From assembly GCF_900155425.1 (NCBI RefSeq), contig NZ_LT700189.1, positions 985,787 to 1,049,786 on the forward strand: 64,000 nt of DNA. The letters run 5' to 3'. The first letter of the stretch is position 1. Every line of letters starts with the position of its first letter. Shown one piece after another: positions 17,439 to 25,789 of the stretch. The notes beneath the pieces are model-generated. The model ran no database searches. It was not told where the DNA came from and saw only the letters and a list, made by a program, of their open reading frames with translations. The position numbers and the translations under genes are program-made. The DNA is from Parabacteroides massiliensis (lineage in GTDB: Bacteria; Bacteroidota; Bacteroidia; Bacteroidales; Tannerellaceae).

Positions 17439-18335
17439 ATGAATGAAATAATGAAAATCGACACAGTCCGGCAATACAACGACTATTTCGGCGTGGGGAC
17501 TTTACACCCCTTGGTCAGCGTCATCGAAGGAAGTAAAGCAAAACCGCTGCGGTATTGCCGGAAGTTATACAACCTATATGCCGTCTTATTGAAAGATACA
17601 GACTGCGGACAGTTGAAATATGGGCAAAGCCGCTACGACTACCAACAAGGCACAATGCTCTTCTTGGCACCCGGACAGACAATGGGGTCTGAGGACGACG
17701 GAATGCTGCATCAACCCGAAGGATGGGTATTGGCATTCCATCCCGATCTTTTGCAAAAGACGCCGTTAGCCCGTCTGATAAAAGAATATTCCTATTTTTC
17801 CTATAACGCAAACGAAGCATTGCATCTTTCGGGACAAGAACGCGAAACCGTTCTCGAATGTATGAATAAGATACGGACGGAATTGCAACATCCCGTCGAC
17901 AAACACAGCCGATCGCTGATTACGGACAATATCAAGCTGCTGCTCGACTACTGTATCCGCTTCTACGATCGCCAATTCATCATGCGCGAAAATACCAACC
18001 ATGATATCCTGACACGTTTCGAAAGTCTTTTGGATGATTATTTCGCCTCGGATGCACCGGCGCAAAGCGGTATGCCTTCGGTGCAGTATTGCGCCGGCAA
18101 ACTCTGCCTGTCGCCCAATTACCTGGGAGACCTGTTAAGGAAAGAAACCGGAATGTCTGCCTTGAAACACATTCAGCAGAAAACATTGGACATAGCCAGG
18201 GAACGAATGTCCGACACCTCGAAATCCATCGGCGAGATATCTTACGAATTAGGATTTCCTTATCCCCAGCATTTCAGCCGTTGGTTCAAGAAAATGACAG
18301 GATATACACCCAACGGGTACAGGATGGAAAACTGA
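17439..18335 (+). CDS. AraC-family transcriptional regulator
   Basis: Ligand-responsive DNA-binding protein of about 298 residues, paralogous to the one at 6032-6931. The sensor region has VGTLHPLVSVIEGS and LFLAPGQTMGS, a cupin-like pattern. The C-terminal 100 residues contain both AraC helix-turn-helix units (SPNYLGDLLRKETGMSALKH and IGEISYELGFPYPQHFSRWF) and end in PNGYR. ATG 17439 is used; a second ATG at 17451 is also possible. It is divergent from the reductase-esterase operon, the usual place for its activator, so that operon is the inferred target. Confidence 0.9.
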   Translation: MNEIMKIDTVRQYNDYFGVGTLHPLVSVIEGSKAKPLRYCRKLYNLYAVLLKDTDCGQLKYGQSRYDYQQGTMLFLAPGQTMGSEDDGMLHQPEGWVLAFHPDLLQKTPLARLIKEYSYFSYNANEALHLSGQERETVLECMNKIRTELQHPVDKHSRSLITDNIKLLLDYCIRFYDRQFIMRENTNHDILTRFESLLDDYFASDAPAQSGMPSVQYCAGKLCLSPNYLGDLLRKETGMSALKHIQQKTLDIARERMSDTSKSIGEISYELGFPYPQHFSRWFKKMTGYTPNGYRMEN

Positions 18336-18378
18336 TCGGCCGCGTTTTGCCATTCCCCGCCCCGCCGAAAGAGAAGGC

Positions 18379-19314
18379 TTACTTCACGACTTCCGGCCGT
18401 ATCAAACCGCCACCGATCGAAACACGGTCCTCTCCCGTCAGGGACATATCGATAATGTAAGAGTTTCGCTGGTTCACCTCCGTCCGGCTCTTATGGGCAT
18501 GGAAGACATAGCGGTATCTGCCTGTCCTATCCAAAAACGGTGCGCCATGGCCGGTTCCGACCAGTTCCTCCACTTTATGCAGAAGCGGGTTTTTGCGGCT
18601 TTTCTTCCACGGGCCGAAAGGAGAATCCGATGTGGCATAGCCTACGGCGTAGTCCTGGCTCCTGAAGTCATTGGCAGAATAGAACATATAATAAAGCCCG
18701 TCCTGCTTGACGACGGATGGCCCTTCGGCAACCTTGCCGAACACCAGTTCCCACGGTTCGGCAGCCTCGATACATTGCGTCAATGTTTCTTCCTTGATTT
18801 CTTTCAGGTTATCTTTCAGCTCGGCACACCAGATCACATTACCGTTCGTAAAACGGACGAAATAAAGGTAGGCCTTCCCGTCTTCATCGAAAAATACAGA
18901 AGTGTCTATTCCCTTTTCTTCCCGGATCGGCTTCTTTTCATCCTGGACGAACGGCCCGAAAGGAGAATCGGACGTAGCGACACAGACATGCTCCTCCACC
19001 GAATAGTACATATAAAATTTCTTCTCCTTCGCGACATAATACACTTCCGGAGCCCAGAACCATTTGTCGCCATAAGAGTCTTCCTTGCTCAACGCCAACC
19101 GGGAAGAACGTTTCCACGATTTCAAGTCTTTCGAACTATACACCTCGAAACCGTCCGCACGGGATGTCCCGTACGCATAATATGTATCTTCATAAAACAG
19201 GACATAGGGATCGGCAATCGGCAAGACAGCCGAAACCAACTCTTCGCCCCAGGCTGCCACGCTCACGGCAACAGTACACAACACACTCAGGAAGATTTTC
19301 TTCAACACATTCAT
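18379..19314 (-). CDS. Glycoside hydrolase family 43-type enzyme
   Basis: Probable secreted arabinofuranosidase, xylosidase or galactanase of the five-bladed beta-propeller GH43 class. A signal peptide (MNVLKKIFLSVLC, end near AAWG) precedes the catalytic domain. The three expected acids are visible: the base Asp in ADPYVLFYE, the pKa-modulating Asp in GIDTSVFFDE and the acid Glu in AEGPSVV. The start at 19314 gives 311 residues; 19320 and 19326 are alternatives, and the frame's extension to 19422 crosses the promoter. It stands alone, with no susCD neighbours. Substrate specificity cannot be read from the sequence. Confidence 0.88.
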   Translation of the reverse strand: MNVLKKIFLSVLCTVAVSVAAWGEELVSAVLPIADPYVLFYEDTYYAYGTSRADGFEVYSSKDLKSWKRSSRLALSKEDSYGDKWFWAPEVYYVAKEKKFYMYYSVEEHVCVATSDSPFGPFVQDEKKPIREEKGIDTSVFFDEDGKAYLYFVRFTNGNVIWCAELKDNLKEIKEETLTQCIEAAEPWELVFGKVAEGPSVVKQDGLYYMFYSANDFRSQDYAVGYATSDSPFGPWKKSRKNPLLHKVEELVGTGHGAPFLDRTGRYRYVFHAHKSRTEVNQRNSYIIDMSLTGEDRVSIGGGLIRPEVVK

Positions 19315-19365
19315 ACTCATATACATTCGTTTATTCCGTAAAAAAGGAGAATTATTACACACCGG

Positions 19366-19394
19366 CAAAGATAAAGAAATATTTTCTTCCACAA
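19366..19394 (-). promoter_or_regulatory. Promoter of the GH43 gene
   Basis: Minus-strand TATCTTTG (19366-19373) with TTG 18 nt upstream (19392-19394). It is divergent from and adjacent to the rpsP promoter. Confidence 0.65.
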
Positions 19395-19398
19395 TATA

Positions 19399-19429
19399 TT
19401 TGTATTGTATACGGAAATTCATATCTTTG
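19399..19429 (+). promoter_or_regulatory. Consensus promoter of rpsP
   Basis: TTTG (19399-19402), a 19-nt spacer and TATCTTTG (19422-19429) match the Bacteroides consensus exactly, 40 nt before the rpsP ATG. Confidence 0.9.
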
Positions 19430-19468
19430 CACCCGCTAATACAAACAGCTTAAATTAATTATTCAAAC

Positions 19469-20017
19469 ATGGCAACAAAAATTAGATTGCAGAGACACGG
19501 TCGTAAAAGCTACGCTTTTTATCAGATCGTAGTCGCAGACAGCAGGGCTCCACGTGATGGAAAGTTTATTGAAAGGATAGGTTCTTATAATCCGAACACT
19601 AATCCTGCTACAGTAGATTTGAACTTCGAAAGAGCTTTGTATTGGTTACAGGTAGGTGCACAGCCTACAGATACCACTCGTAACATTCTTTCCCGTGAAG
19701 GCGTTTGCTTGAAAAAGCACTTGCTGGAAGGCGTTAAGAAGGGTGCATTCGACGAAGCAACAGCTGAAAATAAATTTCAGGCTTGGTTGAAAAACAAACA
19801 GGCTTCAGTTCAGGCTGTAAAGGACAAAGATAGCGAAGCTGCAAAAGCTGCAGAAAAAGCTCGTCTGGAAGCAGAAAAAGAAGCAAACAAGGCAAAAGCA
19901 GAAATCGTAGCTAAAAAGAAAGCAGAATTGGCAGCCGCTGAAGCTGCTAAGCAAGCTGAAGAAGCAGCTGCTGCCGCTCCGGCAGAAGAAGCTCCTGCAG
20001 CAGAAAGCGCTGAATAA
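19469..20017 (+). CDS. rpsP: 30S ribosomal protein S16 with long C-terminal tail
   Basis: Small-subunit ribosomal protein needed for 30S assembly. Residues 1-80 are the normal S16 domain ([40 protein letters not shown]). S16 is usually 80-90 residues; this one has 182. The extra 90 or so residues are almost entirely Ala, Glu and Lys ([20 protein letters not shown]) and should form a long charged helix. Extended S16 tails occur in other Bacteroidetes, so this is a lineage trait rather than a fusion. It has a consensus promoter and a strong terminator, and so is monocistronic. Confidence 0.97.
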   Translation: MATKIRLQRHGRKSYAFYQIVVADSRAPRDGKFIERIGSYNPNTNPATVDLNFERALYWLQVGAQPTDTTRNILSREGVCLKKHLLEGVKKGAFDEATAENKFQAWLKNKQASVQAVKDKDSEAAKAAEKARLEAEKEANKAKAEIVAKKKAELAAAEAAKQAEEAAAAAPAEEAPAAESAE

Positions 20018-20035
20018 TTCGGGCTTTGCCAAAAT

Positions 20036-20073
20036 AAAAAAGAGGACACCCTTTCGGATGTCCTCTTTTTTTT
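20036..20073 (+). terminator. rpsP terminator
   Basis: AAAAAAGAGGACA pairs with TGTCCTCTTTTTT and is followed by T residues, giving a classic intrinsic terminator. It also serves the convergent thioredoxin gene. Confidence 0.92.
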
Positions 20074-20079
20074 GAGACT

Positions 20080-20550
20080 TTATTTTTTCAGCAAGAAATT
20101 ATCTATCTGCTCTACAAACTGTTCTTTCGACAAAGCCCCCTGGGCTATCTGAGGTTTGCCTGTCTTGGGAATGAACAACAACGTCGGGATACTCTGTATG
20201 CCGAATGCCGAAGCCAGTTCTTTTTCATTATCTACATTTATCTTATAAATAACGATATCATCCTTATACTGCGCAGCCAGTTCTTCCAAGATCGGAGAAA
20301 CTTTTTTGCAAGGACCGCACCAGTCAGCATAAAAATCAATGATAGCCGGTTTATTTCCTTCGTATACCCATTGAGTCTGGTTCTTCGTGTAATTATATAC
20401 TTTTGACAGAAAGTCCGCCTTATTCAATGCAATCACTTCCCCCCGCGCTGCTGTTTTTTCTGTTTCACTCTTTTCTGTTTTTGCCGACATGGAGCAACTA
20501 ACTAAAATCAGCGCGACTGAAACCAACAATAGACTTTTCAAACTTCTCAT
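20080..20550 (-). CDS. Thioredoxin-fold lipoprotein
   Basis: Periplasm-facing thiol-disulfide oxidoreductase. The N-terminus is a lipoprotein signal (LLLVSVALILVSCS, Cys near residue 19) followed by a charged linker. The thioredoxin domain has the active site WCGPCK (near 72-77) and the cis-Pro loop QSIPTLLF. Length is 156 residues. The short tail and lack of extra insertions make it thioredoxin-like rather than TlpA/ResA-like. It likely reduces or oxidises exported proteins. A -7 box (TATTTTTG, 20585-20592, minus) precedes it. Confidence 0.93.
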   Translation of the reverse strand: MRSLKSLLLVSVALILVSCSMSAKTEKSETEKTAARGEVIALNKADFLSKVYNYTKNQTQWVYEGNKPAIIDFYADWCGPCKKVSPILEELAAQYKDDIVIYKINVDNEKELASAFGIQSIPTLLFIPKTGKPQIAQGALSKEQFVEQIDNFLLKK

Positions 20551-20673
20551 ATAAAACTTATTACTATTTAATTATTACCACTTACAAAAATAACAATAAA
20601 AAGACACAAACGCTTTTTTTCAGTGGTTAAAAGAAAAAGAATAGAGTGAAAAAGAAAAATACCCATCGCCAAA

Positions 20674-20704
20674 TTTGATTATCCCAAAATAATCACTACC
20701 TTTG
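20674..20704 (+). promoter_or_regulatory. Consensus promoter of tRNA-Ser
   Basis: TTTG (20674-20677), a 19-nt spacer and TACCTTTG (20697-20704) match the Bacteroides consensus exactly. The tRNA starts 40 nt downstream. Confidence 0.88.
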
Positions 20705-20744
20705 CACCGCAATCAAAAGAAACGATTGCACAACATATTTTTTT

Positions 20745-20832
20745 GGAGAGATGGCAGAGTGGTCGATTGCGGCGGTCTTGAAAACCGTTGAACTGAGAGG
20801 TTCCGGGGGTTCGAATCCCTCTTTCTCCGCCA
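20745..20832 (+). tRNA. tRNA-Ser (anticodon TGA)
   Basis: An 88-nt class II tRNA with encoded CCA. The acceptor GGAGAGA pairs with TTTCTCC and discriminator G follows. The anticodon loop CTTGAAA gives TGA, and a long variable arm lies between the anticodon and T stems. Unlike the tRNA-Lys genes here, the CCA end is encoded. Confidence 0.95.
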
Positions 20833-20866
20833 AGGGGTTGTGTCAAAATAGACACAGCCCCTTTTT
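20833..20866 (+). terminator. tRNA-Ser terminator
   Basis: GGGGTTGTGTC pairs with GACACAGCCCC (one G-T wobble) around AAAATA and is followed by TTTTT, immediately after the CCA end. Confidence 0.9.
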
Positions 20867-20961
20867 ATATTCAAATCTCCCATGTACGCGCGAGTAAAAG
20901 AATCGAGGATTCGGGTATAAATATCCGTAAATTGTATACAAACCGACTTATTCAAATACTG

Positions 20962-21012
20962 TAAATTTGCAACGTGAAAATCAACAATCTGCCAGATGGG
21001 CATCGGGCAGAT
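20962..21012 (+). promoter_or_regulatory. -7 element and leader hairpin before the ABM-domain gene
   Basis: TAAATTTG (20962-20969) fits the -7 box. In the predicted leader, ATCTGCC (20987-20993) pairs with GGCAGAT (21006-21012). The hairpin's role is unknown. Confidence 0.45.
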
Positions 21013-21053
21013 CTGTTCATGGAAAGTCAAATAGATAAATAAGGTAATAAATA

Positions 21054-21509
21054 ATGGTAAAAACAATTTTGGGTGCTCTGTCACTGCTTGCCATGTTATC
21101 GTGCAGTACAGCTGTGAAGGAAAACACCGCTCAACCCGATATACAACCGGGGATGTGCGCCAAAGAGCCGATGACGGCCGACGGTATCGTAAGGCTGTCG
21201 AAAATCGAGGTTTTTCCGCAATATCTCGACGAGTATATGAAATACGCAACCGAGGTGGGCGAAATTTCCCTGCGCACCGAACCGGGCGTGCTGACAATGT
21301 ATGCCGTCGGCGAAAAGGAAAATCCTTGTAAGATAACGATTCTCGAAACGTATGCGAGCCAGGAAGCTTACAAGAAACATATCGCTTCGGAACACTTTCA
21401 GAAATACAAGCAAGGAACGCTGCACATGGTCAAATCGTTGGTTTTGTCCGACCAGACACCACTCAATCCGGCAAATAAACTCAATAACTTCATACAACAA
21501 ACAGAATGA
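21054..21509 (+). CDS. ABM-domain lipoprotein (YgiN-like putative monooxygenase)
   Basis: Small envelope lipoprotein of 151 residues. The signal peptide ends in LLAMLSCS with the lipid-bearing Cys near residue 18. The domain at about 45-140 has the antibiotic-biosynthesis-monooxygenase pattern: SKIEVFPQYLDEYMKYATEV, RTEPGVLTMYA, and FETYASQEAYKKHIASEHF-like spacing. Such ferredoxin-like dimers act on quinols or reactive carbonyls. Its stop overlaps the next start as ATGA, so the two products are probably made together with the CMD-cupin protein. Confidence 0.85.
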   Translation: MVKTILGALSLLAMLSCSTAVKENTAQPDIQPGMCAKEPMTADGIVRLSKIEVFPQYLDEYMKYATEVGEISLRTEPGVLTMYAVGEKENPCKITILETYASQEAYKKHIASEHFQKYKQGTLHMVKSLVLSDQTPLNPANKLNNFIQQTE

Positions 21510-22342
21510 CAATGAACAAGATTTTTTTCATTTCAATATTCAGCATCTTAACATTCAATGTTATGGCACAAGAAAAGAAGATAGTACAGACAGCAGGGCG
21601 CACTCAACTTGGCGAGTTTGCCCCCAAATTTGCGGAACTCAATGACGATGTTCTCTTCGGAGAGGTATGGAGCCGCACTGATAAATTGGGTCTTCGTGAC
21701 CGTAGTTTAGTAACTATTACCTCTCTTATCAGTCAGGGTATCACGGACAACTCGCTCGTGTTCCACCTCCAGTCGGCAAAGAAGAACGGTATTACCCGTA
21801 CCGAGATCGCCGAAATCATCACTCACATCGGTTTTTATGCGGGTTGGCCCAAAGCATGGGCGGCGTTCAATCTGGCCAAAGGCGTATGGGCTGAAGATAC
21901 GGCCGGCGAAGATGCCAAAGCTGCGTTCCAGCGCGAAATGATTTTCCCTATCGGCGAACCGAATACGGCATACGCCAAATACTTCATCGGTAACAGCTAC
22001 CTCGCACCCGTTTCGCGCGAGCAAGTGTCGATTTCAAACGTCACTTTCGAACCTCGTTGCCGTAACAACTGGCATATTCACAAGGCTGCGAAAGGCGGTG
22101 GACAGATGCTTATCGGCGTAGCCGGCCGCGGTTGGTATCAGGAAGAAGGCAAGCAGGCTGTGGAAATTCTGCCCGGTACGGTAATCCACATCCCGGCTAA
22201 CGTGAAACATTGGCATGGAGCGGCTGCCGACAGTTGGTTCGCTCATTTGGCGTTCGAGGTTCCGGGTGAAAAAACATCAAACGAATGGCTCGAACCGATG
22301 ACGGACGAAGAGTACGACAAACTCGAACAGAATAAGCAGTAA
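21506..22342 (+). CDS. Secreted carboxymuconolactone decarboxylase-like/cupin fusion
   Basis: A two-domain exported protein of 278 residues. The signal peptide covers 1-22 (MNKIFFISIFSIL, cleavage near MAQ). Residues about 35-130 form an AhpD/CMD-like helical domain (RDRSLVTITSLISQG, HLQSAKKNGITRTEI). The usual AhpD CxxC is absent, so peroxidase chemistry is unlikely. Residues about 165-260 form a cupin, with metal ligands apparent in NNWHIH and VKHWHG. ATG 21506 overlaps the upstream stop. Function is unknown; gamma-carboxymuconolactone chemistry is only a family name. Confidence 0.87.
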   Translation: MTMNKIFFISIFSILTFNVMAQEKKIVQTAGRTQLGEFAPKFAELNDDVLFGEVWSRTDKLGLRDRSLVTITSLISQGITDNSLVFHLQSAKKNGITRTEIAEIITHIGFYAGWPKAWAAFNLAKGVWAEDTAGEDAKAAFQREMIFPIGEPNTAYAKYFIGNSYLAPVSREQVSISNVTFEPRCRNNWHIHKAAKGGGQMLIGVAGRGWYQEEGKQAVEILPGTVIHIPANVKHWHGAAADSWFAHLAFEVPGEKTSNEWLEPMTDEEYDKLEQNKQ

Positions 22343-22398
22343 CCCCTGCCAATCCTGTTTTATCCAAGAAGCGCTTCAACACCTTTATAAACAATCTG

Positions 22399-23832
22399 AT
22401 GGAAACAGAAAAAGGAAAGACAGATTACCTGCTATCACTCATCCGGGAAGGGAAACGAATGACACTGGGGCAGCAGTTGCGCTTGACTGCATACCTCAGT
22501 GTCCCTGCTATTATGGCGCAGGTGTCTTCTATAGCCATGCAGTATATCGACGCTTCGATGGTGGGCAGTTTGGGCGCAAAAGCCGCTGCCTCCATCGGAT
22601 TGGTCTCGACCACCACATGGTTGTTTTGGGGATTATGCGCTGCCGCTGCAACAGGGTTTTCCGTTCAGGTAGCGCACCGGATCGGAGCCGGGGATTTCGC
22701 GGGGGCTAAAAAGATACTTCGCCAGTCGGTTACGGCTACGCTTGTTTTCAGTTCACTATTGGCGTTTGTCGGCATTTTCATCAGTGGCATGCTTCCCGGT
22801 TGGCTGGGCGGCGACGAAACGATACGAGACGATTCATCCCTCTATTTCCGAATATTCTCGCTTTTCCTGCCTGCTTTGCAGTTGAACTTCCTTGCGGGAG
22901 GCATGTTGCGTTGCAGTGGAAACATGCGTGTGCCCAGTATGCTGAACGTACTGATGTGCTTTTTGGACGTCATGTTCAACTTCTTCCTGATTTTCCCCTC
23001 GCGGCAGGTCGAATGGTTTGGGGCGAGACTTACCGTTCCTGGTGCAGGCTTGGATGTGGAAGGTGCGATATTGGGAACGGTATTGGCTGAATTCATTACT
23101 GCCGGCGGGATGATGTGGTATCTTTGCCGTCGTTCGCCCATGCTGAGACTATTCGGGGAGCAGGGAGGTTTTCTACCCCGGAAAGAAACGCTGCTCAAAG
23201 CTGTCCGTATTTCCCTGCCGATGGGATTCGAACATATTGCCATTTGTGGGGCACAGATCATGACAACCGTTATCGTTGCTCCGCTCGGTATCGCTGCCAT
23301 TGCTGCCAATTCATTCGCCATCATCGCCGAAAGCCTTTGCTATATGCCCGGCTACGGTATTTCGGAGGCTGCCACGACGCTGGTCGGACAGAGTCTTGGA
23401 GCAAACCGTATCCGGCTACTCCGCCGTTTCGCCAATATTACCGTCTGGTCAGGAATGTTGATTATGGGGATCATGGGAGCACTGATGTATGCGGCAGCCC
23501 CGCAAATCATCGGAGTGATGACTCCCGTAGAGGAAATCCGCACGTTGGGAATCGAAATCTTACGGATAGAGGCCTTTGCCGAACCGATGTTTGCAGCGTC
23601 TATCGTTGCCTACGGTGTATTCGTGGGGGTCGGAGGTACATTCGTACCCAGCCTGATGAACTTCGGCAGTATTTGGGGCGTGAGGCTGACACTGGCGGCA
23701 TGGCTCGCTCCGACGATGGGACTGCGTGGCGTATGGCTTGCCATGTGTATCGAGCTTTGTTTTCGAGGGACGATCTTCCTTATCAGGCTGTGGGGCGGTA
23801 ACTGGATTTACAAATTACGAGTAAAAAGATGA
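22399..23832 (+). CDS. MATE-family efflux transporter
   Basis: Inner-membrane cation-coupled exporter of 477 residues with about twelve helices in two homologous halves. Family patterns include AYLSVPAIMAQVSSIAMQYID near residue 30 and GISEAATTLVGQSLGANR near 320, the repeated inner-leaflet motif of MATE proteins. It starts 57 nt after the CMD-cupin gene in the same direction and may be part of that operon, suggesting export of a compound that the upstream enzymes modify. The substrate is unknown. Confidence 0.93.
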   Translation: METEKGKTDYLLSLIREGKRMTLGQQLRLTAYLSVPAIMAQVSSIAMQYIDASMVGSLGAKAAASIGLVSTTTWLFWGLCAAAATGFSVQVAHRIGAGDFAGAKKILRQSVTATLVFSSLLAFVGIFISGMLPGWLGGDETIRDDSSLYFRIFSLFLPALQLNFLAGGMLRCSGNMRVPSMLNVLMCFLDVMFNFFLIFPSRQVEWFGARLTVPGAGLDVEGAILGTVLAEFITAGGMMWYLCRRSPMLRLFGEQGGFLPRKETLLKAVRISLPMGFEHIAICGAQIMTTVIVAPLGIAAIAANSFAIIAESLCYMPGYGISEAATTLVGQSLGANRIRLLRRFANITVWSGMLIMGIMGALMYAAAPQIIGVMTPVEEIRTLGIEILRIEAFAEPMFAASIVAYGVFVGVGGTFVPSLMNFGSIWGVRLTLAAWLAPTMGLRGVWLAMCIELCFRGTIFLIRLWGGNWIYKLRVKR

Positions 23833-23895
23833 GTTTTATGTAATACTCGTTAAAAAATAGAATAGAAAACAGAGAAGAAATCACACACAAACACT

Positions 23896-23903
23896 TACAT
23901 TTG
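23896..23903 (+). promoter_or_regulatory. -7 element of the DUF418 gene
   Basis: TACATTTG matches TAnnTTTG, 27 nt before the ATG at 23931. Confidence 0.5.
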
Positions 23904-23930
23904 TGTTTTACAATTTAACAAACAACTTAT

Positions 23931-25100
23931 ATGGAACAATCAACAGGCAAACCCCCACGTATCGAAGTGGTCGATGCATTAAGAGGATTCGCCGTCATGG
24001 CCATTATTTTAGTGCATAATCTGGAACATTTTATTTTTCCCGTCTATCCGACGGAACAACCTGCATGGCTGACTGTTCTGGACGAAGGAGTGTTTAACGT
24101 CATATTCTCCCTGTTTGCAGGAAAAGCCTATGCCATTTTCGCTCTCCTATTCGGGTTTACATTCTATATCCAATGCCATAACCAGGAAAAGAAAGGAAAA
24201 GATTTCGGTTACCGCTTTTTATGGCGGTTGGTTCTCCTACTTGGTTTCGCGACACTGAATGCGGCTTTTTTCCCGGCCGGAGATGTGTTGCTATTGTTCG
24301 TCGTGGTAGGGCTTGTTTTGTTTCTGGTCCGCAAATGGAGCAATAAAGCGATCTTTGTGACAGCGGTGATATTGCTGCTGCAACCGATTGAATGGTATCA
24401 TTATATAATGAACCTGCTTAACCCTGCCCATGCTTTGCCGGATCTCGGCGTAGGCGCCATGTACGGAGAAGTCGCCGAATATACCAAAGCCGGAAATTTC
24501 TGGGACTTCATTTGGGGAAATATTACATTAGGACAGAAAGCAAGTTTGTACTGGGCTATCGGAGCCGGACGTTTTCTGCAAACAGCCGGACTGTTCCTGT
24601 TAGGGTTTTACATCGGCCGAAAAGAATTGTTTGTCACCACGGACACGCATCTGCGATTTTGGGTAAAGACCCTTATTATTGCAGCAATCTGCTTCGCTCC
24701 GCTATATTCATTGAAAGAACAAATCATGGCCGGTGGCAATGCCTTGATCAAACAAACTGTGGGAACAGTTTTCGACATGTGGCAGAAATTTGCTTTCACC
24801 TTCGTCCTTGTTTCTTCATTTGTGATCTTGTACCAAAAAGAATGCTTCAAGAAAGCGGTTTCGGCTTTGCGCTTTTATGGTAAAATGAGCCTGACCAACT
24901 ATATTACGCAATCAATCATGGGAGCGGTCATTTATTTCCCGTTCGGGCTCTATTTAGCTCCTTATTGTGGCTACACCGTCAGTTTGCTGATCGGATTCAT
25001 CCTTTTCCTCCTACAAGTTTGGTTCAGCAAATGGTGGCTGGCAAGCCACAAGCAGGGTCCTCTGGAAAGCATCTGGCATAAATGGACTTGGATGTTTTAG
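23931..25100 (+). CDS. DUF418/YeiB-type membrane protein
   Basis: Inner-membrane protein of 389 residues, function unknown. The N-terminus RIEVVDALRGFAVMAIILVH is the signature shared by DUF418 and acyltransferase-3-like proteins. At least nine hydrophobic helices follow, and the C-terminal DUF418 block shows GKMSLTNYITQSIM near residue 310 and QVWFSKWWLASHKQGPLE near the end. These features suggest membrane transfer of acyl groups or transport, which remains unproven for the family. It converges on msrA with a 4-nt overlap. Confidence 0.9.
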   Translation: MEQSTGKPPRIEVVDALRGFAVMAIILVHNLEHFIFPVYPTEQPAWLTVLDEGVFNVIFSLFAGKAYAIFALLFGFTFYIQCHNQEKKGKDFGYRFLWRLVLLLGFATLNAAFFPAGDVLLLFVVVGLVLFLVRKWSNKAIFVTAVILLLQPIEWYHYIMNLLNPAHALPDLGVGAMYGEVAEYTKAGNFWDFIWGNITLGQKASLYWAIGAGRFLQTAGLFLLGFYIGRKELFVTTDTHLRFWVKTLIIAAICFAPLYSLKEQIMAGGNALIKQTVGTVFDMWQKFAFTFVLVSSFVILYQKECFKKAVSALRFYGKMSLTNYITQSIMGAVIYFPFGLYLAPYCGYTVSLLIGFILFLLQVWFSKWWLASHKQGPLESIWHKWTWMF

Positions 25101-25630
25101 GCATTTGCTTTCCGTGCCAGCTCGAACAGTTTCGGATTAATATGGCAATAACCATCGACATTCTTGTCCAAATAATCCTGATGATATTCTTCTGCGGCAT
25201 AAAAATTGGCGAGCGGCATCACCTCTATGGCAATCGGTTTCGTATATTCCTTTGCCAGTTCTTTAATGGCGGTTTCGATCACCGGAACATCCTTTTTATC
25301 GGTATAATAAATACCCGTACGATACTGTAAACCGCTATCTCCGCCCTGACGGTTGACACTGGTCGGATCTATTGTCTGAAAATACAGATTCAGCAATAGG
25401 TCCAGACCTACCGTTTGCGGATCATAAACAACTTTCACCGTTTCCGCAGCTCCGGTATTTCCGGTACAAACCTCCTTATAAGTTGGGTTGGGAACTTGGC
25501 TGTTGGCATAACCGACTTCCGTTTTTTCCACACCTCTGATCTGTTTCAGGAAATGTTCCGTACCCCAAAAACAACCGCCTGCCAGATATATTTCAGCCTT
25601 GTCTTTCATATTCATATTTTCTTTTTCCAT
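25097..25630 (-). CDS. msrA: Peptide methionine sulfoxide reductase MsrA
   Basis: Reduces methionine-S-sulfoxide in proteins. The catalytic Cys lies in GGCFWGTEHFLKQIRGV. Other family blocks are VGYANSQVPNPTYKEVCTGNTGAAETV, in the part that orders the active site, and QGGDSGLQYRTGIYYTD. The predicted start at 25630 gives 177 residues; the MKDKAEIY start eight codons later is the family-like one. No export signal is in frame, but a separate signal-peptide-like frame overlaps the 5' end (25593-25715), raising the possibility of a frameshifted exported form. Confidence 0.95.
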   Translation of the reverse strand: MEKENMNMKDKAEIYLAGGCFWGTEHFLKQIRGVEKTEVGYANSQVPNPTYKEVCTGNTGAAETVKVVYDPQTVGLDLLLNLYFQTIDPTSVNRQGGDSGLQYRTGIYYTDKKDVPVIETAIKELAKEYTKPIAIEVMPLANFYAAEEYHQDYLDKNVDGYCHINPKLFELARKANA

Positions 25631-25715
25631 TTAAATCAAACTCTTTCAAATTACCGGCGTTGCCAGCCCGGCTGACACATGCCAATAACAATGCAATAAT
25701 AACAATATTTCTCAT
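25593..25715 (-). CDS. 40-codon signal-peptide-like ORF overlapping msrA out of frame
   Basis: ATG 25715 opens a frame beginning MRNIVIIALLLACVSRAGNA, a good export signal, and ends 38 nt inside msrA. The hydrophobic N-terminus is upstream of and out of frame with msrA, so a one- or two-base change would join the two. Either the leader is a real short peptide coupled to msrA, or msrA lost its signal sequence through a frameshift. Confidence 0.45.
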   Translation of the reverse strand: MRNIVIIALLLACVSRAGNAGNLKEFDLNGKRKYEYERQG

Positions 25716-25789
25716 AGCCTTTCTGTTTTTCAATAACAAATCGAAAATATTTTTTGTTGTTATAGAAAAATTAAAGTCATAACATACAA

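Noticed and set aside
20745-23832. Integrated island at tRNA-Ser
   Set aside because: No integrase, no duplicated tRNA end and no mobility genes were seen; the genes after the tRNA look like ordinary chromosomal enzymes and a MATE pump.
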